Origin: Salvia splendens
Lineage: Eukaryota > Streptophyta > Magnoliopsida > Lamiales > Lamiaceae
NCBI RefSeq assembly: GCF_004379255.2
Contig: NC_056035.1
Span: 40,552,773-40,616,772 of the forward strand
Direction: 5' to 3'
Length of the DNA: 64,000 nucleotides
Translations under genes and position numbers: made by a program
The notes under the pieces: model-generated
What the model was told of the DNA's origin: nothing
Database searches by the model: none
Seen by the model: only the letters and a program-made list of their open reading frames with translations
Shown here: one piece after another, positions 1 to 12,320 of the stretch
Position numbering within the stretch: the first letter of the stretch is position 1
Layout of the letters: each line of letters starts with the position of its first letter

Positions 1-518
1 TATTTAATACAATGCGACAAATACGGCACAAAAAGAAATTAATAGAATCAAATCTTGGATCTCATGCTGTAAATAATAAATATCAACGCAATACAAAAGA
101 AAGAAGAGTAGCCATTGGCTAATTGCTTCCTGGTAACACACATTTTTATACATTAATCTATTTCTAATATTATTGTTACAACCTCAGAAAAATAGAAAAA
201 AATCAACAGTAATCACTAGAGAAAAAGAGCCTATACCTCGAACACTAGTAATAACACGCTCTTCAACACTAATCACAACTCTTGAGCAGATTTATAAAAA
301 ATTAGAAACATGCCATGTGTCGTCCATGGATTGAGCGACTCCCGTGCTCATAGCTTTATGAGCACGGCGATGCGAATGCTCTAATCAGATATGAAGAAGA
401 AGAGGAAGAGGAAGTAGAAATTGGACAATGGACAAGTAAAATGGTCAAAACTCTTGAAAGGGAAATTTCAAGGAAAAAAAGGAAAGAAAAACACACAATT
501 AATGATGGGGATTTTATT
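1..518. other. Intergenic, 3' side of the DREB gene
   Basis: AT-rich sequence with no coding region I can support. It lies downstream of the minus-strand DREB gene and probably includes its 3' UTR near 450-518. No repeat with clear ends was seen. Confidence 0.5.
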
Positions 519-1217
519 TTATTGATGATTCCATAAGAGACCTTGAAAATTTGCAGACATGAAATCATCAATCACCATTGAATGATGATCATCAGCTCCC
601 AAGAGAAGCCCACAGTCATCTAAGCTATGTATCAATGGCGGATTGATGTAGAAATCCCATTCACACAGCCGCGGCAGCTCCACGATCTCCCCGAGGAGGT
701 CCGCGGCCTCGGGCGACGACGAGGCGTCCTCCTCGGAAAAGGAAGAGGAGGACGTCGTCGTCGTGGCGGGCGACGCGGCAGCCTCGCCGCCCAAATGCTC
801 CATCTGGGCGGCCTTGGCGGCCGCCTCCTGCACGTCCCGCGGCGAGCAGGTCGCGGGGCGGGGCAGAAGGGCGGAAATCGCGGGGAAGTTGAGGATGGCG
901 GCGCCGCCCTTGATGGCCATGGCGGCCACGTCGTGGGCGCGCGCCGCCATCTCGGCGGTGGCGAAGGTCCCCAGCCAGATCCTCGACTTCTTCTTCGGCT
1001 CGCGGATCTCCGACACCCACTTCCCCCACGCCCGCATTCGCACTCCTCTGTATACCGGATGAGCGCTGCCGCTTCCTCCTCCTCCGCTGCTGCTTTTGCT
1101 TCGCTTTTGGGCGGCGCCGCCGTCTTTGGCGGCGGCGGCATCTGGGGGTCTCTTTTGGTGGTTTTTGGGGGTGGAGGAGCCGCTGCACTCGGACTCTGAG
1201 TTATGCAGCTCAGCCAT
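519..1217 (-). CDS. AP2/ERF transcription factor, DREB subfamily (A-4/TINY-like)
   Basis: Intronless gene for a nuclear DNA-binding transcription factor of 232 aa. A single AP2 domain covers about residues 55-112, with the YRGVR start, the WVSEIREP strand region and the RIWLGTF and AARAHDVAA motifs. Val at AP2 position 14 marks the DREB rather than the ERF side, and the [10 protein letters not shown] form and A-4-like flanks resemble TINY/ERF038-type proteins. DREB factors bind DRE/CRT elements and act in abiotic stress or growth control. A Lys/Arg stretch just before the domain could be a nuclear localisation signal. The tail is acidic and Ser-rich and ends in LLWNHQ. An in-frame ATG exists upstream at 1241, but the ATG at 1217 has the better context (G at +4) and starts the usual MAELHNS-like N-terminus. 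The gene is strikingly GC-rich against its AT-rich surroundings. Target genes cannot be read from the sequence. Confidence 0.93.
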   Translation of the reverse strand: MAELHNSESECSGSSTPKNHQKRPPDAAAAKDGGAAQKRSKSSSGGGGSGSAHPVYRGVRMRAWGKWVSEIREPKKKSRIWLGTFATAEMAARAHDVAAMAIKGGAAILNFPAISALLPRPATCSPRDVQEAAAKAAQMEHLGGEAAASPATTTTSSSSFSEEDASSSPEAADLLGEIVELPRLCEWDFYINPPLIHSLDDCGLLLGADDHHSMVIDDFMSANFQGLLWNHQ

Positions 1218-1264
1218 GGATGGCATGGTAATGGTGATCACAATGAAGGTTTAGATTTAGAGCT

Positions 1265-1284
1265 ACTATATATATATATATAAA
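1265..1284 (-). promoter_or_regulatory. Putative TATA region of the DREB gene
   Basis: A TATATATA run followed, on the minus strand, by the DREB start codon about 50-65 bases downstream. Distance and composition suit a TATA box. A simple TA repeat could also occur by chance in this AT-rich DNA. Confidence 0.35.
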
Positions 1285-1419
1285 AGTGTGTGTGATGTGT
1301 GGTGAAGAGTGTTGGAATTTATATGTGTTTATTTTTCTCTTTCTAGCTGTGTGCGTGTGTGTACAGTGTGTATATCGTTTGGTGGGTGGGAGATGGGTGC
1401 CCCTAAGTGACGACAAACA

Positions 1420-1600
1420 CAATTTAATTGGTAAGACATTTTTTTTCACATTAATCACAAATACAAATGAAAAATAGCCGTAAGGGGCTCGAGCCCCAAA
1501 TAAATTATGAGAGATGGTGCAAAGGCATTTTAATTGGTAAAATGTTTCCTCTCACCGCGTACAAATAAAAGTCGCAAGGGGCTCGAGCCCCCACAAAATT
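1420..1600. repeat. Diverged two-copy direct repeat with palindromic core
   Basis: Two related segments each contain TTAATTGGTAA, a CAAATA-rich middle and then the perfect 14-base palindrome GGGGCTCGAGCCCC (1484-1497 and 1578-1591). The copies have diverged and differ by small indels. Origin unknown; it may be a remnant of a mobile element. Confidence 0.55.
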
Positions 1601-3083
1601 AATTTTCTATATTTCTTAGAATTATTGTGCAAAATCGTAGGGAAATTCTATTTTTAACATTCCGTCATTCAGAATATTGAATTTAGACTGTGTTGGGTAA
1701 TGGGGAAGTATTATTAATATTAATTTTAAAAACAAAAATGCGGCAGGCAGCAAGCTGTTTATCTTTTTCATTTTTTTTCTTTTATGTTTTCCGCTTTTTA
1801 GATTTTATTTTAGTTATTGATTTTATTCAGTGGTGTTGAATATGAGACTATACGGAGGCCCAACTCCACCGACCGAGGGTTTGAACAACCACCACTTATT
1901 AATGACATTCACAGAATCCAAATACACAATTATTGAATATTTCTATAAGGTTTTTATGTATTTATTTATTTTTTTTATTTGAAGATTGAAGTTAATTTGC
2001 ACAGATCTCAATTTCAATTCTAGATATATAATTTTGCCGCATTATTATATAGTACTACTCCATGATTTCATTTACATTTGAGATACACCAGTGAATCACT
2101 ACTTAATTATTAAAAACATTTCATCTCTAACTAATAACTACTTAATCAATTCCAGCCATTATAGTATATGTCGTAAATGGAGAATTATTAGCTTTTTTAA
2201 AAAATACAATTCCTTGATATCGTTTGCTTACTATAGCGGATTCAGAGAATTGACTGCGTGGAGTTGAAGATAATGAAAAGAATCGTCGAAAAACATACGC
2301 GGTGTAGTGTCTGTCGTTGACAACGAGACGGATAAAACACAGAAGTGAACCAGAAGTGAACCCCAACTGTGGATTTGGTCAACCCTCGAAGGGATAGATA
2401 TATATCTGTCGTATTGTAGAATCGACGCCAGCTCTAAATGCAGAATTTAATTGAATTTTCCTACTCGAGACAGTAGTGAATTTACTCTCAGAATCCACCT
2501 GATCTATCATTGATGGGATTGAGACGAGTTAATTAAAAAGGTGGATTTGAATTAAGGCCTAAATTGTTAGTACATTAGTAAGTCTAAATGTCTAAACCAA
2601 CGAATCTCAACAATGAATTATGTACTTAAATTAATATTAACGGAGTATAGCCATAGCCAGCCGGTTATGCACAGCAGCACAAGTACATAGGTACGAATTT
2701 TACATTATCTATCTTTTTATCTCAATTATTTTTCCAAATTAGTAGGTTCGAGGAACTTGTGTAGTTATTTATTTATTGTATACTATTAATTAAAATAGTG
2801 GGATCCTTTTGAAATATTTAAAAAGGGAAAAAAGAAAGAAAAGTCGGAAATCCGGTGCTAAATAATAATTGTGGGGCAGGTAACAATTGTATGTGTATAA
2901 GCTTTTCTATTTAGGTGTATATATTACCTTAAAATATATAGAAGAAAATTCCAATATCACTTTTGGGAAAAGGGACAATAATATATAGTATTTAAAACTA
3001 TAATTGAATAGCTCATTTGATGATTATTTTGTATTGAAAATAGTATTTGATATACAACTACCTTTTTTCATATACAATGTATA
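1601..3083. other. Intergenic, no gene seen
   Basis: AT-rich DNA of about 1.5 kb. The longest open frames (for example 2142-2366 on the minus strand, 74 codons) have no recognisable domain or codon bias. Nothing else is supported here. Confidence 0.5.
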
Positions 3084-3409
3084 GAGTAGTGATCTAGGAA
3101 AACCATTACTCAAATGTATAACTATAGAACACGAATTTAGTTTACTATAAGAGCGATTTAGTTCATTATAAGAGTGATTTAGTTCACTATAGGAAGGAGT
3201 GGACCAAAACGCCTTTACAGTGAACTAAATCCTTCACGAAGTAAATACTTCACTATAATGGTATTTTGGTTCACTCCTTACTGGAGTAAACTAAATCACT
3301 CTTATAGTGAACTAAATCGCACATATAGTGAACTAGATCATTTTGATATAATGGCTGAGATTTATTCTCTAGTTATACATTTAATATTAATTATACTTTG
3401 ATCATCTCT
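3084..3409. mobile_element. MITE-like inverted-repeat element
   Basis: A fold-back element of about 326 bp flanked by TA. The left end GAGTAGTGATC is matched in inverse by GATCATCTCTG on the right. The arms carry repeated ATTTAGTTCACTATA-type words in opposite orientation (about 3135-3240 against 3245-3345). No coding capacity. The terminal GTGATC motif recurs in the elements near 7.6-9.5 kb. Confidence 0.6.
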
Positions 3410-3750
3410 GTATATATACATCGATCATATATTATTATATAAGTTGAAGGTATTAAGAATCCTTCACATTAAAAACTGATATTCAAATAATACTAATATT
3501 ACAATTGAACCGATCAAAATAAAATACAACGCAATGGTACTACATACACACAATGCATGCAAAGGCGCGACATAGCACGACATGGTCACACGCCACAAAG
3601 TGTGAGTGTGCGAAGAATCATGCCATGCGCGCTCCCTCATCGGCCAATTAGCTGCACGTGTGGGCTGTGCATCTGGCCTAGAATGAATATAATTAGAGTA
3701 AATTATAAATAAAGGAAGAAGTATATAAAAAAATATAGGAAAATTTGTAA

Positions 3751-4774
3751 GGGTGTGTTCGGTACCGTGGAATTGAGGGTTTGGGATTGGAATTGGAGCC
3801 TCCAATTCCAAATCCGTTGTTCGGTATCACAAAAATATTTGAATTTGGAATTGAATTGCAATTCCAAATTTTCCAATTCCACAATTTGAATTCCATATCA
3901 AAAGTAGAAAATTGTAATTCCAAAATCCAAATAGTCATTAAATTTCATTATATATCCACAATTACAAAACACACTTCACACACTACACACATTTCACACA
4001 CTTCACACACTTCACACACTTCACACACTACACACACTTCACACACTACAGACACTACACACACTACACACATTTCATACACTACAAACACTACACACAT
4101 TTCGCACACTTCACACATTTCACGCACTACACACACTAAACATATTTCACGCACTACACACATTTCACACTACACACAATTCACACACTACAAAAACTAC
4201 TCACATTTCAAGCATCCCATTTTTGAATTTTTTTTCAGCTTTTAGATATTTTTTTTGATCCAAACCGAACCGAATTGAAAAAATATAAATTTTTCAAAAG
4301 TTTAAACTGAATCAAACCGAAAAACTGAAAAACTGAACTAAATTTGAAATTTTAGTTTGTGTGAAGTGTGTGTGTGTAGTGTGTGTATTTCGTATAAAAT
4401 TTGTAAGTGTGTGTAATGTGTGTACAATGTGTATAGTGTATATAGTGTGTTTATTTTGTGTGCAATGTATGTATTTATGTGTTTAGTGTGTGTTTAGTGT
4501 GTGTAGTGTGTGAAATGTATGAAATATGTGAAGTGTGTGAAATGTGTGTAGTGTGTGTAATATGTGTAGTTTGTGAAATGTGTGAAGTGTGTGTAGTGTG
4601 TGCACTGAGTGTATATTTACCAAACATGTCAATTCAATTTCATGTTAATTCTTCATTTTACCACACATAGGATTCGGAATTGAATTAATTCCTTCCAATT
4701 CAATTCCATAGAATTCAAATTCCAATTCAATTCCAATTCCAATTTCAATTTCAATTCCGTTTATCGAACAGGTG
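3751..4774. mobile_element. Tourist/Harbinger-like non-autonomous element with microsatellite arms
   Basis: Flanked on both sides by TAA (3748-3750 and 4775-4777). The left terminus GGGTGTGTTCGG matches the inverted right terminus CGAACAGGTG. A 3-bp TAA duplication and a GTGTTCGG-like terminus are typical of PIF/Harbinger (Tourist) elements. The inside is a large imperfect inverted repeat: the left arm has TTCACACACTACACACA-type tandem repeats (3956-4200), and the right arm has the complementary GTGTGTAGTGTGTGAAATG-type repeats (4355-4610). Open reading frames across the arms are repeat translations, not genes. Confidence 0.75.
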
Positions 4775-6982
4775 TAATTGAAGTGGTCCTATGCTTTTGG
4801 GTTGCTATTGCCTTTGCCGGGTTAATTTAGCTCTTGTTGTCAACTACTTACAAAATATCTAAATATCTATTAAAATAAAAAAAATAAAGTATAAGGATTT
4901 CGTAATGTGCTTTGCTCCTTATACCACTAGGCTAATTTATAATATTACTTGGCTAAAGAAGATTACTATGTGCCTCACCTACTTGAATTTTTGTTATGGA
5001 CCGTGAATTACATCATATCTACTGATTTATTCTAACTCATCTCTTTTGTTGTTACACCTAACTCTTTGTCCATACGTATAAATCGAAAATCAAATGCCCA
5101 AGATTCAAGTATATACTGTACCAATTAATACTCATAACTATGACAACACATACACACACACATAGTACTATATAAGTACTCGTTTTATAAGAATATTCAT
5201 ATTTACTCGATCGGTGGTGGTTGAGATTGACGAATAATGTTAGAAAATAGCTAGAGAGTGTGCCATTTTACTTCTGCTTTCTTATGTTCGTATGTTTTTT
5301 TAATGTAGTTGTCTTGAATGTTACATTTATTTTATATGCATATTGATTTCATTGGCAAGTTAATCATGAATTAAATAATTAAACCGAGATAATTACACTA
5401 TTAACTAATTACTCGAAGAAAGATAAAATAACATGTCTAAGAATCTTAAATCAGAGCATAGGGCATTGAAAGAAGGGATCATATATACCATTTTACAATG
5501 ACCTTCATTAGGATGAAAATATTTTAATTACATTTATTCGCTGACCATCATTTATTAATAATATTATAGTCTGACCTAAATTGATGGTTCTTAAATTTTT
5601 TTTATGTCAATGTGTATAAGTTAAATTATGTCCTCCAATATATGTTAGGTCCTCCAAATTCTATCTGAGTGACTTTATTAATATGATTCCTGTTGTTTGG
5701 GTATGTTATATATATGAGGTCAATAAGATAAAGAAATAAAACTATTGTCAGTGTACATGGTAGATATTAATGACCAACAATTAATTAAATTGCAGACAAA
5801 GCAGATCTATTACATTTAAGGGTTTAGGAATTGATGATCATCCAATTTAATTACCACACAATAAAACCTTTATTACTCTACCTGCTCACTGCGTTTCTCT
5901 CAACTTAATTATCTGTGCAATTTTGTTGGCAATGTTTTAGTGTCACAACTATGGCGTAGGTTATATATTTAATACATTGAGGGTTCAGTCATTAGGATTC
6001 CAAACTTTTTTTTTTGAAATTATAATTTTATTTTTTAAAGTCATGATATTTACAATTTTTCATTTAGAAAAACCTATATTTATTTTGTGAGTGTATAATA
6101 AAGAAAATCCCATGCATGCAAATTTGTCGTGATTAGATTGATGAATTAATTCCATCCACAAACATGCTTGCAAGTATCTTGGCGGGGTTGGGGCCGAAGA
6201 AATCCCACACTCACATTCACAACATCACTATATAACGCGGATTCAGGTGCGATCAAAATCTACCCACCTCACAGTAGCCCACGAGGGCCGAAAAACTCCA
6301 TCAAAATCAACCTCTACAGTTGACCCTGTAGAGCGACACCCTTCAATTTTAATCCACCGTATGCTATTTATACTGCTAGCGACGACTACCGCATTGTCTC
6401 TGCCTCTCTATGCCTGTGTTGACCTTCTTCAATGTGTCCGACCTAGAAATATTGTGTTTGAGAGAGAGAGAGAGAGGGCGTTAATTTCAATATATACAGT
6501 AGGCATAATTACCTCTGGCTCCCTACCCCATAATTAAGATCACCAGACAACTCCATGTATTATTGTTTCAATGAATTTATTTAAAGCTTCGCATCTTTCA
6601 TACTTATTAAATGTTGGAGTATATTTTATTGTAATTTTTCAGTTCCAAGTAATTGAAATGGAGGCTTTTGTTAGGTTCTTGAAACTGAGTTCTAGTGATT
6701 GAAGAGCAAAATCTAATGGAAGCGAGTATGTGTTTGTCTACTTTAGTATATACTGTTTTTGCAACTTATTAATTATTCATCATTGATGTGCCCGAAATAG
6801 CAATATATACCTAAGTTGTTTGAACAATTGGAGAAACTATGTGCCACCTCAGCTAAAAAAAAAAAACTCAACCAATTAAGCTACAAATTTAATTTTTTGA
6901 GATTTTTTGCATGGGTGCCGTATGCGGGACTCTGTAACTAATTAAATTACCAGTACTAGATTACATATAGTGATATATATAT
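4775..6982. other. Intergenic, no gene seen
   Basis: About 2.2 kb of AT-rich DNA. A 96-codon open frame at 6247-6537 has no domain I recognise and is not supported as a gene. No bounded repeat identified. Confidence 0.45.
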
Positions 6983-7568
6983 GGGTGTATTAAGGTCCTC
7001 ACAGCTACTTAGTGTTAAGCTTCAAACAGATCATAGTGCTTGGATCCTTGAATTGGATGGTTGTGATCAAAATGTCCGCGCTATATTATTAGTCGGTGTA
7101 CATTATTAGAATGAAAATCTACATTATTAGACTATAATGTTACATTATTAGTCGGTGTACATTATTAGAATGAAAATCTGCATTATTAAATGACACTTGA
7201 CATTAATCTAACCATCAGATGACAAAATCGTGGGGCTGAGATTCGGTTGAATGTTTGGACAATATTTACATGTTGAACTTGAATACATCCCTATATATGA
7301 TTTTGTCATCTAACGGTTAGATTAATGTCACGTGTCATTTAATAATGCAAATTTTCATTCTAATAATATACACTAACTAATAATGTAACATTATAGTCTA
7401 ATAATGTAGATTTTCATTCTAATAATGTACACCGACTAATAATGTAGATTTTTCATCAAATAATGTAGCTTTGCTATTTTGATCACAACCATACAATTCA
7501 AGGATCCAAGGGCTGTGATCTGTTTGAAGCTTAACACTAAAGAGTTGTGAGGACCCTAATACACCCCC
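6983..7568. mobile_element. Inverted-repeat element M1
   Basis: About 586 bp with very long, near-perfect inverted ends. GGGTGTATTAAGG...TGTTAAGCTTCAAACAGATCA on the left is mirrored by TGATCTGTTTGAAGC...CCTAATACACCCCC on the right. The middle repeats ACATTATTAG words in both orientations. No coding capacity. TATATATA tracts lie on both sides, suggesting TA-targeted insertion. The superfamily is not certain. Confidence 0.75.
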
Positions 7569-7582
7569 TATATATATATATA

Positions 7583-7830
7583 GGTGTGTGATCAAATACT
7601 AACTTTTTATAGTAATAACTAATAACTAAATATCAATTTTGTATGTTAAAAATATCAACAAAAAGACATAAATTTATCAATCTTTCTTGTGTTGATAAAT
7701 TATGTCTTTGTATTGATATTTAAATTTACATGTTGTATTGATATAATTATATCTTTGTGTTGATAATTTTAATACACAGAATTGAAAGTTATTAGTTATT
7801 ACTGTAAATTAGTTAGCACACTAACGCAAC
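7583..7830. mobile_element. Inverted-repeat element M2
   Basis: A 248-bp fold-back element between TA tracts. The left end has GGTGTGTGATCAAA and then TAGTAATAACTAATAACTA, and the right arm carries the inverse AGTTATTAGTTATTACTGT. No coding capacity. Ends are placed by the inverted match and the flanking TA runs. Confidence 0.7.
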
Positions 7831-7850
7831 TATATATATATATATATATA

Positions 7851-8114
7851 GGATTGTGATCAATACCAAACCACTCTTAAACCTTAAACGCCGAACAACA
7901 TCATTATATGATAACATGGAGTTCATTATAATGAACTAATAACAAATATATAATGAACTTCAGATTTCTAAATTATGTATGATGATGTCATTGTTTTTAA
8001 ATCTCAGAATTCCCTATAATGAACTACAAATAAAGTTGTAATGAACTCCGCATTAATATATAATGATGTGTTTGGCGTTTAGTGTTTAAAACTAGTTTGG
8101 TATATAATATAACC
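7851..8114. mobile_element. Inverted-repeat element M3
   Basis: A 264-bp fold-back element. The left end has GGATTGTGATCAATACC followed by CCTTAAACGCCGAAC, and the right arm has the inverse GTTTGGCGTTTAGTG and GGTATATAATATAACC. It is bordered by TATATATA tracts on both sides. No coding capacity. Confidence 0.7.
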
Positions 8115-8158
<44 letters not shown>

Positions 8159-8159
8159 A

Positions 8160-8773
8160 GGGGAGTGATCAATTGCTAACTCATCATTTAATTGCTAACT
8201 ACAACTAATTTAAGACCATATGATTTTAGAAATCTTGCAGTCTAAAATTTGCCACGTGTAATTTTTGTTTTTATTAATTAAATTGAAAAAGATAAAAAAA
8301 ACTACCAAATTAGGGTTTTGAATAAAAATGTCAATATAGTGTTTCGAAAATATCAACCCAATGCTTTGAGAATGTTAACACATTGATTATATTGACATAT
8401 TTTATATACTATGTTGACATTTGTTACTGTACGAAAATATTGAAAAATTTTGAATTTTTTTTTTCAAATTTTGACATCGTAACATATACAAGTGAGATCT
8501 CGTTAGAATCCTTATGAAATTATCTTTAATTTGATATATGTTGTGCGAAAATATAATTTAAATCGAGAAAGTTATATGCATTTTAAAGTTATGAGATATT
8601 TTTCAAAAGTAGTTATAACTAATTTGTTGTAAATTGACCTTAATACCCTTATTGACGTTTTTTGTTGATCGTATTGACATTCCGGGTCTGATGATCTAGG
8701 CCATTGATTTGAATATCTAATGACTATTATTTAATTATAATTAGCAATTAAGTATTGAGTTAGCAATATAACA
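8160..8773. mobile_element. Inverted-repeat element M4
   Basis: About 614 bp. The left end GGGGAGTGATCAATTGCTAAC is paired with the inverse TTAGCAATTAAGTATTGAG and TTAGCAATATAACAT on the right. A (TG)n run precedes it and a (TA)n run follows. The ends are inverted but the middle is not, so this is a longer non-autonomous element without a gene. Confidence 0.65.
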
Positions 8774-8791
8774 TTTATATATATATATATA

Positions 8792-9494
8792 GGGTTGTGA
8801 TCAATTGAGATTTTTTAGCCTAATTGAGAATTGAGATCCATTATTAGCCACTCATTTTTATTAAATGAGTGGTCCAGAATTTACCACATGGAAAATATTT
8901 TTACATTAATTAATTGTGAAAGGGAAGAATGGTAATTTCATCATACATTTTATTTAATAAATATTTTTTATTTTAAAAAAAAATTAAATTTTTTTTTTGA
9001 TTTTTTATTTATTTTATTATTTTTATTTTTTTTTGTCAACTACATATACAATTCATGTCAACTACACACATATAATGTCAACTACATATACAATTCATGT
9101 CAACTGCACATATATAATGTCAACTACATATACGATTCATATCACCTATACACATATAATGTCAACTATAAGTTGTTGACATTTGATGTGCAGGGCTATT
9201 GACATTTGATGTGCAGGCTACACATCGTAGTTGACATCGCGTGAAAATTAAAAAAATTAAAAAAAATTTTAAAAATATTTTTAAAAAATTTTAAAAAAAA
9301 TAAAAAAATAAATTTTTTTTAGTTGTTGACATTTTAATACGAGTTGTTAACATTTGATATTCTGGCTATTGAAATGAAATGACGATAATACCCTTAGTTG
9401 ATATAATCTACTTGTAGTTGACATTTCAAAATGAGTGGCTGAAAATGCATCTCAATTCTCAATTAAGCTAAAAAATCTCAACCTAACAAGACCC
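8792..9494. mobile_element. Inverted-repeat element M5
   Basis: About 703 bp. The left end has GGGTTGTGATCAATTGAGAT then TTTTTTAGCCTAATTGAGA, and the right end has the inverse TCTCAATTAAGCTAAAAAAT and AAGACCC. The interior holds repeated TGTCAACTACA words (9035-9235) and A/T runs. A 60-codon open frame at 8997-9179 is a translation of those words and not a gene. TA tracts flank both sides. Confidence 0.72.
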
Positions 9495-11144
9495 TATATA
9501 TGAGTATTTAACTCTTGAAGGTACCATTAAAATATTGGATGTGAATGATCATTTTTATGCGAAAGTGTGTGATGATTGTTACACCATTCGTTATCCTAAC
9601 TAAAAAGGGATGAAACTGAGTTATCCTTTTAAGTGGAACTTTAGTGATTTCCACTAATATTTAAGTCAAAATTTTGGTTTAAAAAGGTTAGGAAAGTATA
9701 GAGGATTCCCTCTGTCTACATATATAGTTTGAGAAATTTGTACTGCGATTCCAATGTTACCCCTCAATCATTGGAACCTTTATGAAAATAAAAAAAACAT
9801 TGTTTGTTGGAATTTCAAAGTGATGATGATTCACATGTAAATATGTGTTGAATGCAAGTGATAACAAAGCGGAAGCGTATTTTGATCCATGTTATCTTTG
9901 ATTAATATGAAGAGGAGAAATCGTATTTAAAGTGATAATATTATAGGTAATCATGTGTTTCTGGCTTTGCATGTATCGTTTTTATGAATGAGATTACATT
10001 AACGTAAACTAATGGTTTGGCCATTTTTTTGCTTGAGCCGTTTGTACTACATCAAAAAATATGTTGCACTTTCAGGATCATTCCCTATTTGAGTCCATAA
10101 CTTTAGCATAACGTCAATTCATCTATAGCGAATATAAGTCATGCAAAACAGTATATCAACTAAATGTATGCTTATTTATTTTCATTATTGTTGAGAATTT
10201 GCACTTTTCACATTTCCCACAAGAATTAGGGGTAAAAGAGTAAACTTTCCCAACTTTTTCAGTGTAATTTTTCATCGCATAGTGCAGGAGCTCTGCCTCA
10301 ATCCTTTGAAATTTTGGTTCACTTCTTGTTCTTCGTGTCAGTGACGGTCGTCAGACCGCCTCTGTATTCCGATGCCGGCAATAATCTTCTTCATTGTGTC
10401 CGCCTTCACGAATCATATACGTTCAATCATGAAGTACATGCTAGTAATTAATAATGCAAAATATCTGCACAACGATATGATGGTTGGTAAAATGTTGGGT
10501 ACAGTATATTAATGGTGATGATAATTGGGGGAGGGAATGGCCATGTATTTGTATGGTTGGTATTTTTATAATGTGATCGAATATTTAAAGAAGGCAGCTC
10601 ATTTTAATTAATGTTGCTCCCAGCATCCGTATAATAAAAGGGACCCAACCCTTTCTGAACCGTAACTCACTTCTCTCGAATCACTTAGCAACTTCGACAT
10701 GTCCCATTTCGATCTTAACTAGCTGCATTGGGCCCCACTCAATAACTCTATACTTATTTTACTAGGGTTAATTAAGATATAACTAATCTATCACATTAGT
10801 CATTATATAATCATGTCTACCTGTGGTGGACGCAAAATTTTATATTAACAGGGGTTATGCATATTGGAATATTCTAGTTTGAAATTTTGTGAGAATAATT
10901 TTCTTTTGAACTTTTGCACAACGATTCGCACAAAATACTGAAAATCCGACGATGTTTCTTTTAATTTGATCAATGAGGTTGGTGGGATGTGTGTTGATAG
11001 TGCATGCTGATAAATTGCTTTAATGTTCTTGTGTTCGTTACTCAATTCTTGCAACTCCATCCCTCTGGAACCAACTGAACCGCCCCTGCGGACTTGTTAC
11101 ATTACTTCTTATGTAATGGTGTTGGACAAACCAATTCGATAGTA
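9495..11144. other. Intergenic, no gene seen
   Basis: AT-rich DNA. A 71-codon minus-strand frame at 10845-11060 lies between GGTGGACGCA and a CCCCTGCGGAC stretch that look like decayed transposon ends, but no domain is recognisable. No gene is supported. Confidence 0.4.
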
Positions 11145-11380
11145 CTTCCTCCGTCCCGCTTTAGCAGTTCCGGTCACTTTTGAGCATTCGTTTTGTTAAA
11201 ATGATAATAAATAGTTAAAGTGAAGAAATAGTAAAGTACGACAGAGAATAGCGTAGATAAGACTCTTCTCTACATTATTCTCTCTCTTACTTTACCATTT
11301 CTCAACTCTAACTATTTATCATCGTTTTTACAAAAATGAGTGTTTAAAAGTGATTGGGACTGCTAAAGTGAGACGGGAAG
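11145..11380. mobile_element. Stowaway-type MITE
   Basis: 236 bp flanked by TA on both sides. The left terminus CTTCCTCCGTCCCGC is mirrored by GAGACGGGAAG on the right, and the arms pair over most of their length. The CTCCCTCCGTCC-like terminus with TA duplication is diagnostic of Stowaway (Tc1/mariner-type) MITEs. Confidence 0.85.
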
Positions 11381-12320
11381 TAATAAATTTATGATTAGTT
11401 AAATCTCTAACGGATCAGTCCCATGCACTGCATAATCAATTTATGTGTTTATTTTTAATATTCATGATTACTTCCATGATTTTTTTCCTAAAATAGTTCA
11501 CATTAGTTTATTGTATTCTTTATAATATTAATTATTTCAATACATTAGAAATTTTAAGCACCTTCCTGGCTCATTGAACTTTTAATGTATAAAATCAGAT
11601 CTCTTTTATTTAAATCTAATAAGTTAAAAGAGACTAAATTAATTATAGGTTTAATCTAATTTTGTGCAACTTGAAATATGATGCTTCCATAATTATTTAT
11701 GAAGTGTAATGATTTAAAACGGCAATAAAAATTGGTAGTCAGCACAGCACCCATTATATTTTAGCATAAAACATGGAGTATTTTTAATCCAAAAAACAAT
11801 TCCTTTCAATCTGCAAGTACCCGAACAAAATCTTTGGAAGTTAATTATTCTATCAGTGTGCTGTTATTATTTAATACTACATGTATTTAATGAATATCTT
11901 TTGTAATGACAAAATTACCCTTTTTCATGACATTATATTTTTGCAAGCAAGGAAATACTGCTATGAAACTTGAATATTTTACATGTGTAAGAATTGTACA
12001 TGAGTAGCTGTCACTACGTCTTAGACATAATGATTCCACAAAGGTGCTCAGATAGTCTGACCTGATTTTATTATTATTATCATTATCATTTTATTGTTTG
12101 GTTCTTATTTAATCGACATCGATCATACAAAAATTTACGTACACCTCTCCTGGACAAAAAGCCTTCTGATTTTCATTAATCTTTCATTTCATTTTGTCGG
12201 GAGAATAAGAAATCAGAGATTAAATTTGAAATTAATTAATAACAAAAATTTACATTATATATTGAGTTTTTTTCGACTGTATTAGTGCTCGAGCTAAATG
12301 TGACGAGCATCAAAATAGTA
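11381..12320. other. Intergenic, no gene seen
   Basis: AT-rich DNA of about 0.9 kb. A 63-codon plus-strand open frame at 12094-12285 has no recognisable feature. Confidence 0.4.

Noticed and set aside
627..1199. Long plus-strand open frames opposite the DREB gene
   Set aside because: They arise from GC-rich codons of the real minus-strand gene; composition is Gly/Arg/Ala-rich without a domain.
3781..4245. 154-codon His/Thr-rich frame
   Set aside because: Translation of the TTCACACAC-type microsatellite in a Tourist-like element; no start context or domain.
10845..11060. 71-codon minus-strand frame possibly from a transposase
   Set aside because: The ends look like a decayed DNA element, but I could not match the residues to a known family.
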